Shown here piece after piece: positions 1 to 4,300 of a DNA stretch of 6,043 nucleotides; the first letter of the stretch is position 1; the number at the start of each line of letters is the position of its first letter. The notes below the pieces were generated by a model. That model saw only the letters and a list, made by a program, of their open reading frames with translations. It did no database searches and was not told where the DNA came from. The stretch spans positions 1-6,043 of the forward strand of contig CALMAD010000038.1 in assembly GCA_937859105.1 (NCBI GenBank), written 5' to 3'. The translations under genes and the position numbers were made by a program. The stretch comes from an uncultured Propionibacteriaceae bacterium. Lineage in GTDB: Bacteria > Actinomycetota > Actinomycetes > Propionibacteriales > Propionibacteriaceae.

Positions 1-236
1 CCCACCCGCCTCACCCGGCGTGTCGCACCCCACCCACCGCAAGTACGAAGAGCCGGTTTCCTCTCGATTTCACGCTGAGATGTGCCGGGAGTCAGTCATC
101 GAGTGGTGGCAAATCGACTGCTGCCGGGCGTCGGCGGGAAAGGGTGAGGACGCCGCCGGGAACGACGGCTGGGCGACGCGATCCGCGGCCGGCACGTCCG
201 TCCCCGTGTTCGCGCCGCCCGTGCTCGCGTGGTCCG
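1..236. other. Non-coding left edge, no gene recognised
   Basis: No recognisable protein, tRNA or other RNA gene is visible. One forward frame is open from base 2 through the repeat array to 655, but its product resembles no family and becomes low-complexity inside the repeats, so I do not call it. Bases about 41-130 are less GC-rich than the rest of the window, as expected for an intergenic or promoter segment, but I could not place a convincing -35/-10 pair on either strand. Bases about 200-236 look like decayed copies of the adjacent tandem repeat (CCCCGTG followed by TTCGCG or CTCGCG). Confidence 0.5.
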
Positions 237-452
237 TGCGCTCGCGTCCCCATGCTCGCGCTCCCTGCGCTCGCGTCCCCATGCTCGCGCTCCCTGCGCT
301 CGCGTCCCCATGCTCGCGCCATCCCTGCGCTCGCCCCCGTGCTCGCGCTCCCTGCGCTCGCGTCCCCATGCTCGCGCCATCCCTGCGCTCGCGTCCCCAT
401 GCTCGCGCTCCCTGCGCTCGCCCCCGTGCTCGCGCTCATTGCGCTCGCGTCC
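237..452. repeat. Tandem array of 27/29/31-bp GC-rich units
   Basis: Units begin at TGCGCTCGC and lie at 237-265 (29 bp), 266-294 (29), 295-325 (31), 326-352 (27), 353-383 (31), 384-412 (29) and 413-439 (27), with a partial copy at 440-452. The standard unit is two related halves, TGCGCTCGCGTCCCCA and TGCTCGCGCTCCC, so CTCGCG recurs every 14-15 bp. The 31-bp form carries CGCGCCATCCC in place of CGCGCTCCC. The 27-bp form carries CGCCCCCGTG in place of CGCGTCCCCATG. Decayed copies flank both sides (about 200-236 and 453-500). The standard unit has 15 C and 7 G, 6 T and 1 A, so the top strand is pyrimidine-rich. No unit contains a stop on either strand, so long open frames cross the array in several frames. 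Unit lengths of 29 and 31 keep shifting the frame, which argues against a repeat protein. No function is known to me. Confidence 0.95.
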
Positions 453-500
453 TGCGCTGCCGTGGAGCGTTGTCGCGCTCGCTGGGCCCTCACGCTCGGC

Positions 501-525
501 GGCGTCCACAGAAGTCTCGGACGCC
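501..525 (-). terminator. Candidate terminator hairpin after the SRPBCC gene
   Basis: GGCGTCC (501-507) and GGACGCC (519-525) form a perfect 7-bp inverted repeat with an 11-base loop. It starts about 20 bases beyond the stop codon of the leftward gene, between that gene and the tandem array. There is no T-tract, so it does not meet the classical intrinsic-terminator pattern; hairpins without a T-tract are often proposed as actinobacterial terminators. The same 7-mer recurs in the upstream region of this gene, so it could instead be part of a dispersed motif. Confidence 0.4.
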
Positions 526-545
526 CACGCTCGCGACGGTCTCGG

Positions 546-911
546 CTACTGCCCGTACGAGGAGCGCAGGTCGCCGAAGAAGAGCTTGTTCAGCCGGTGG
601 CGGTGCCAGCCGAGGTCTTCGGCTTCGACAAGCAATTCGGGGCTCGACCAGGTGAAACGCAGCAGCGATCCCTGCCGGTCGGGACGGACATCGAGCCGGA
701 TGACGTCCTCGGGACGATCCGCCCACAGCGACGACCACACCACGACGTGGGGCTCCTCGGCCTCGATGACGCGGGGCTCGACCTCGCCGCGTCCGAGGTG
801 GAGCCACGCCCGCGCGCTGGGGCGCTGCGGCTCATGCAACGACTCCCACACGACGTGCGCGGGGGCGGGCAGGGGCTTCTCGCGGGTGCCGAGCTCGTAG
901 AAGTCGTTCAT
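546..911 (-). CDS. SRPBCC (START-like) family protein, small, conserved in actinobacteria
   Basis: This gene encodes 121 residues and ends in TAG. It begins MNDFYELGTREKPLPAPAHV and runs through a segment reading VEPRVIEAEEPHVVVWSSLW, then LRFTWSS, ending in DLRSSYGQ. I recall this arrangement (N-terminal ELGTREKPLPAP, VVWSSLW core, C-terminal SYGQ) from short uncharacterised actinobacterial proteins. The alternation of strands with an opening AHVVWESL helix suits the SRPBCC/START helix-grip fold, whose members bind hydrophobic ligands in a cavity. The ligand here is unknown, and no catalytic residues can be named. There is no signal peptide or membrane segment, so a cytoplasmic location is likely. 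I chose the ATG at 911 because an AGGA lies 8 bases before it. The ATG at 920 overlaps that AGGA, has no comparable site of its own and would add only MAS. The gene stands alone, divergent from the large oxidoreductase gene and followed by a candidate terminator. The family assignment is inferred from pattern; the reality of the gene is much more secure. Confidence 0.85.
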   Translation of the reverse strand: MNDFYELGTREKPLPAPAHVVWESLHEPQRPSARAWLHLGRGEVEPRVIEAEEPHVVVWSSLWADRPEDVIRLDVRPDRQGSLLRFTWSSPELLVEAEDLGWHRHRLNKLFFGDLRSSYGQ

Positions 912-948
912 GGACGCCATCCTGGCACGCAGGCGTCCGGGCGGACGC
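912..948 (-). promoter_or_regulatory. Leader of the SRPBCC gene: palindrome plus ribosome-binding site
   Basis: Read in the gene's direction, the leader contains GCGTCCG-CC-CGGACGC (948 down to 933), a 16-bp palindrome with a 2-base centre. After it comes CCAGGA, whose AGGA lies 8 bases before the ATG at 911. A second pairing is possible: GGACGCC (938-932) with GGCGTCC (918-912), a 7-bp stem whose 13-base loop holds the AGGA and which ends at the start codon. The two stems share bases 933-938 and exclude each other. The DNA palindrome could equally be a repressor operator. The ribosome-binding site is the more certain part. Confidence 0.45.
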
Positions 949-1000
949 GCAGGGCAGGCGTCCGAAACGCGCCGGGCCTGGCGTGCGGCGAGAGGCGTCC
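931..1000. repeat. Three direct copies of AGGCGTCC
   Basis: Exact copies of AGGCGTCC lie at 931-938, 956-963 and 993-1000, immediately upstream of the SRPBCC gene. The core GGCGTCC also forms one arm of the candidate terminator at 501-507, and its complement occurs at 519-525 and 912-918. Spacings of 25 and 37 bases are not a regular array. They could be binding sites for one regulator, or chance recurrence of a GC-rich word. Confidence 0.4.
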
Positions 1001-1095
1001 ACCCAAGAGACGGCGCTCCACACCGATTCGTCCACCCACGCGGGCGGGGCGCGCGTCATCACCCCCTACGACAGCACCCCGGCGACATCGCCCCG

Positions 1096-1122
1096 TGTGA
1101 CATAACCCACACCAGAGTGTGG
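1096..1122. promoter_or_regulatory. Overlapping operator-like palindromes
   Basis: TGTGA-CATAAC-CCACA (1096-1111) matches the TGTGA-N6-TCACA layout of Crp/Fnr-family sites with one mismatch. It also has the size and outer bases of actinobacterial Rex sites (TGTGA...TCACA, 16 bp). CCACAC-CAGA-GTGTGG (1107-1122) is a perfect 6-bp inverted repeat with a 4-base centre. The two overlap by five bases at CCACA, so two proteins, or one protein in two registers, could compete. Rex senses the NADH/NAD ratio and Crp-type proteins sense cAMP or redox state, either of which would suit a pyruvate oxidoreductase gene. The link is inference from motif shape and position. Confidence 0.4.
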
Positions 1123-1123
1123 A

Positions 1124-1200
1124 GAACGTCAGGTAGAAACGCCCACGGGCGACGCACCGAACGTCCGTCCAGTGGGGGAGCGCGAGATGAACGTTTGTCC
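1124..1200 (+). repeat. GAACGT direct repeats upstream of the oxidoreductase gene
   Basis: GAACGTC occurs at 1124-1130, GAACGTCCGTCC at 1159-1170 and GAACGTTTGTCC at 1189-1200. The last two agree at 10 of 12 bases and start exactly 30 bases apart, about three helical turns; the first starts 35 bases before the second. GAACGT contains three A/T bases and should be uncommon in DNA this GC-rich, so three copies in 77 bases suggest a functional site such as an array for a regulator. No regulator is identified. Confidence 0.45.
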
Positions 1201-1205
1201 GTGTT

Positions 1206-1211
1206 TATGAT
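1206..1211 (+). promoter_or_regulatory. Possible -10 element of the oxidoreductase gene
   Basis: TATGAT differs from the TATAAT consensus at one base and lies in the least GC-rich stretch of the intergenic region. No convincing -35 hexamer is present 16-19 bases upstream. If used, transcription would begin near 1218 and give an untranslated leader of about 118 bases containing both hairpins at 1272-1330. Confidence 0.25.
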
Positions 1212-1271
1212 GGCGGCCAAGCAGGCAACACACAGTGGTGAGCTGAGCACGAGCGGAGTGCACGGGCCCCA

Positions 1272-1290
1272 CGGGCGGGGATCCCGCCCG
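1272..1290 (+). promoter_or_regulatory. GC-only leader hairpin
   Basis: CGGGCGGG (1272-1279) and CCCGCCCG (1283-1290) form a perfect 8-bp, all G-C stem with a three-base loop GAT. It lies 45 bases before the start of the oxidoreductase gene and 11 bases before the next hairpin. No T-tract follows, so simple intrinsic termination is unlikely; RNA stabilisation, attenuation or a protein site on the DNA are all possible. Confidence 0.5.
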
Positions 1291-1301
1291 CGAGACGAGT
1301 A

Positions 1302-1330
1302 TCTTTCGCGCGGCGCGGCCCGGCGAAAGA
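1302..1330 (+). promoter_or_regulatory. Hairpin covering the ribosome-binding region
   Basis: TCTTTCGC (1302-1309) and GCGAAAGA (1323-1330) form a perfect 8-bp inverted repeat around a 13-base GC-rich loop. The right arm includes the purine run GAAAGA, which ends five bases before the ATG at 1336 and is the only Shine-Dalgarno-like stretch there. In the folded RNA this run would be paired, so the hairpin could limit translation until it is opened. The match of GAAAGA to a strong Shine-Dalgarno sequence is poor, so a structural role is as likely as strict occlusion. Confidence 0.45.
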
Positions 1331-1335
1331 ACGAG

Positions 1336-4300
1336 ATGAAGCACGCAGCGAAGTACAGCGGGATCCCGGCCGTCATCAACGGCAACGGCGCCGTCGCCCA
1401 CGTGATGACCCACGTGTGCGGCGGGGTCATCGGGTACCCCATCACCCCGTCCACCGAGATCGCCGAGTTGTTCGAGGCCGCCCGTTCCGCGGGCGGCGTC
1501 AACGTCTACGGCAGGCACCCCTTCTTCTTCGAGCCGGAGGGGGAGCATTCGGCCCAGTCCGGGGCGCTGGGCGCCGCGCTGACCGGCGGCCAGTTCGTGT
1601 CGAACGCGTCCAGCTCGCAGGGCATCCTCTACGCGATGGAGTCCCACTTCGTCACCGTCGGCAAGAAGGTGGGCGGGTTCGTGCTGCAGGTCGCGGCGCG
1701 CGTCGTCAGCAAGCACTCGCTGAACGTCATGGCGGGCCACGACGACGTCTACGCGCTGCTGCCGTCCGGCTATACGGTGCTCTTCGGCGCCAACCCGCAG
1801 GAGGCCGCCGACCTCGCCGCGATCTCCTACCGCACGTCCGCGCTCAGCCTCATCCCCGTCGCCAACGCGATGGACGGCTTCTCCACGAGCCACATGATGT
1901 CCGAGGCCCTGCTGCCCGAGCCCGACCTCCTGCGCGAGTACCTGGGCGACCCCGCCGGACGCATCCCGTGCCCGACCCTCGCCCAAGAGCTGGTCTTCGG
2001 GGCGAAGGGCCGCGTCGCGCAGCTCAACGCGTGGCTCGATCGCCACTCCGGACGCCTCGACGCCGCCCACGCGGCCGCCCTCCGCGACTACCTCGACGTC
2101 CACGCGGACGCCGTCGAGCGCGACCACGACGCCGCGCTCGCGGCGGCGTCCCTGCGCTGGATCCCCGATGATCTGCGCGGCGCGTGGACGCGGCAGTGGA
2201 AGCACGCCTTCGAGAAGGGGACGCGGCAGCTCGTGCCCGCCTTCGTCGACCCGAACAACCCCGGCATGACGGGTCCGGTGCAGAACCAGCCCGACTTCCA
2301 GGCCGGCGCGGTCGACCACCGGACCCACTTCGCGTCCGCCGTGCCCGACCTCGTCCGGCGCGCGATGGACGAGTACGCCGACCTCTCCGGCCGCCAGTAC
2401 CACCCGATCATGACCTACGACACCGAGGACGCCGACGTCGTCATGGTCGCGCTCGGGTCGGTCACCGACGACGTCCGGGCGGTGCTGCCGTACCTGCGCG
2501 CGCAGGGCATCAAGGCGGGCCTGGTCAGCGTGAAGATGCTGCAGCCGTTCCCCGAGGCCGACATCGTCGCCGCCCTCGACGGCAAGAAGTCGGTGCTGGT
2601 GCTGGAGCGCTCCGACCAGATGGCCCTCACCCAACTCGTCACCTCGGCCCTCTACAAGGGCCAGGACAACATCGAGAAGGTCCGCCACGCCGGCATCCCG
2701 GCGATGACCCATCCGGTGCCCGACCTGTCCAGCGCGATCTTCGGCCTGGGCGGGCACGACCTCCAGCCGCGGCACCTGGTCGCGGCGTTCAAGGCGATGG
2801 ACGCCCAGTCGGTCCCGCCGCTGATCTACCTGGGCTCGCAGTTCTTCGACCCCGACCCGAGCCCCGAGCTCAAGCCCCTCCAGGACCGCCTCCGCGCCGC
2901 CTACCCCGAGACCGCCGCGATGGCCCTCGAGACCGAGGAGAACCCGCAGCTGCTCCCCGAGCAGGCGCTGCGCATCCGCTTCCACTCGGTGGGCGGCTAC
3001 GGCACGATCGCGACGGGCAAGCTGCTCACCGACATCCTCGCCGGCGTGCTCGACATGTACAGCAAGTCGGCGCCCAAGTACGGCTCGGAGAAGTCGGGCG
3101 CGGCGACGAACTACTTCATCACCCTGAGCCCGAAGCCGGTGCTCACCACGAACGCCGAACTCGAAGACGTCGAGGTCGTCATCAGCCCCGACCACAAGGC
3201 GTTCGCCCACGCGAACCCGCTGAAGGGCCTCGTGGAGGGGGGCACGTTCCTGCTGCAGAGCAGCCTGGCCCCGGCCGAGGTCTGGCGCGACCTGCCGAGC
3301 TCGGTCCGCCGGACGATCCGGGCCAAGCGCATCCGCTTCTTCGTGTTGGACGCCTTCGCCGTCGCCAAGGAGCACGCCCCCGACCCCAACCTGCAGACGC
3401 GCATGATGGGCATCGCGTTCATCGGCGCCGTCGCGGCGCACGTCGACCGGGTGGCCGCCGGGGCGTCCCGCGAGGAGATCATGGACAAGGTCCGCGTCCA
3501 GATCACGAAGAAGTTCGGCTCCAAGGGCGAGACGGTGGTGGACGCCAACATGGCGGTCGTCCACGACGGCGCCGAGGCCGCCGTGGCCGTCGACTACGAC
3601 AGCGCCGAGCTGGCGTCCCTCAGCGACCTCGCGGGCCCGCTGCCCCTGCGCACCGTCGCGCTCTCGGCGCAGATGGCCGAGTGCGGCGCCCACTGCGCCA
3701 GCGCCGGCGGCCTGTTCGACTACAGCTACTACGACACGATGACCGGCAAGCCGTTCCGCGACGGCACGATCGCCGAGGCGCCCGTGCTGCCCGGCACCGG
3801 GCTGTTCGTGCCCCCCGGAACGGCCGCCGGCAAGGACAAGGGCCTGTTCCGCCGCACGGTGCCCGACTTCCAGCCCGACCTGTGCACCGGCTGCATGGAG
3901 TGCGCGCTCGTCTGCCCCGACGCCGCCATCCCGAATCAGGCCTCCGAGATCGACGAGCTGCTCCGCACGTCCGTCCGGGTCGCGGGGCTCGCCGAGCCCG
4001 AGCGCACCCGCGCGCTGGACGCCGTCGGCGTCCTGACCGCCGAGGTGCGGTCGCTGTATCGCGGGTCCAAGAAGGACGCCCGGACGTTCGCCGACCTGGT
4101 CGCGGAGGCGTCCTCGCGGGTCGTCGAGCCGGACGCCCAGCCGGCCGTCGCGAAGCTGGTCGCGACGCTGGCGTCCTACCCGGTCGCGCGCACGCGCGCG
4201 TTCTTCGACGCGCTGGAGAAGCAGCAGGCGGGGTCCGGCGGGCTGTTCGCCGCCACGATCGACCCGTGGAAATGCACCGGGTGTCTCGAGTGCGTCGACA

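Larger units (their letters stand above)
912..1335. other. Divergent intergenic control region
   Basis: These 424 bases separate the leftward SRPBCC gene from the rightward oxidoreductase gene and must hold both promoters. Structured elements are annotated separately: a palindrome and ribosome-binding site at 912-948, AGGCGTCC repeats at 931-1000, overlapping palindromes at 1096-1122, GAACGT direct repeats at 1124-1200, a -10-like hexamer at 1206-1211 and two hairpins at 1272-1330. Bases 1001-1095 show nothing further. Bases 1096-1215 are the least GC-rich part, as expected for a core promoter. The oxidoreductase reading frame is open back to 901, so an earlier start cannot be excluded by stops alone. 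Confidence 0.7.

Noticed and set aside
1..40. Start of a leftward gene running off the left edge
   Set aside because: A purine-rich AGAGGAAA on the minus strand near 60 looked like a ribosome-binding site, but no start codon lies at suitable spacing and the few codons available show nothing recognisable.
237..452. CRISPR array
   Set aside because: Units abut directly, with no unique spacers and no cas genes nearby.
237..452. G-quadruplex on the minus strand, from regularly spaced GGG and GGGG runs
   Set aside because: The intervening loops are mostly 11 bases, longer than usual for a stable quadruplex, and the loops are GC-rich enough to pair otherwise.
96..509. Minus-strand open frames in the array, reading like a His/Gly/Ala/Arg repeat protein
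   Set aside because: Alternative frames give equally open, equally repetitive products, none has a convincing ribosome-binding site, and length variants of 2 bp would break any one frame.
20..655. Forward open frame crossing the tandem array
   Set aside because: The array lacks stops on either strand, so long frames arise by default. Unit lengths of 29 and 31 bp shift the reading frame, and the frame runs antisense into the better supported SRPBCC gene.
1272..1290. Intrinsic terminator upstream of the oxidoreductase gene
   Set aside because: The stem is strong but no T-run follows, and nothing transcribed rightward precedes it that would need termination.
1207..1335. Earlier in-frame start (ATG 1207 or 1210) for the oxidoreductase
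   Set aside because: No ribosome-binding site precedes either ATG, the 42-43 added residues are low-complexity and unlike PFOR N-termini, and the stretch contains both perfect hairpins. It is not excluded by a stop codon.
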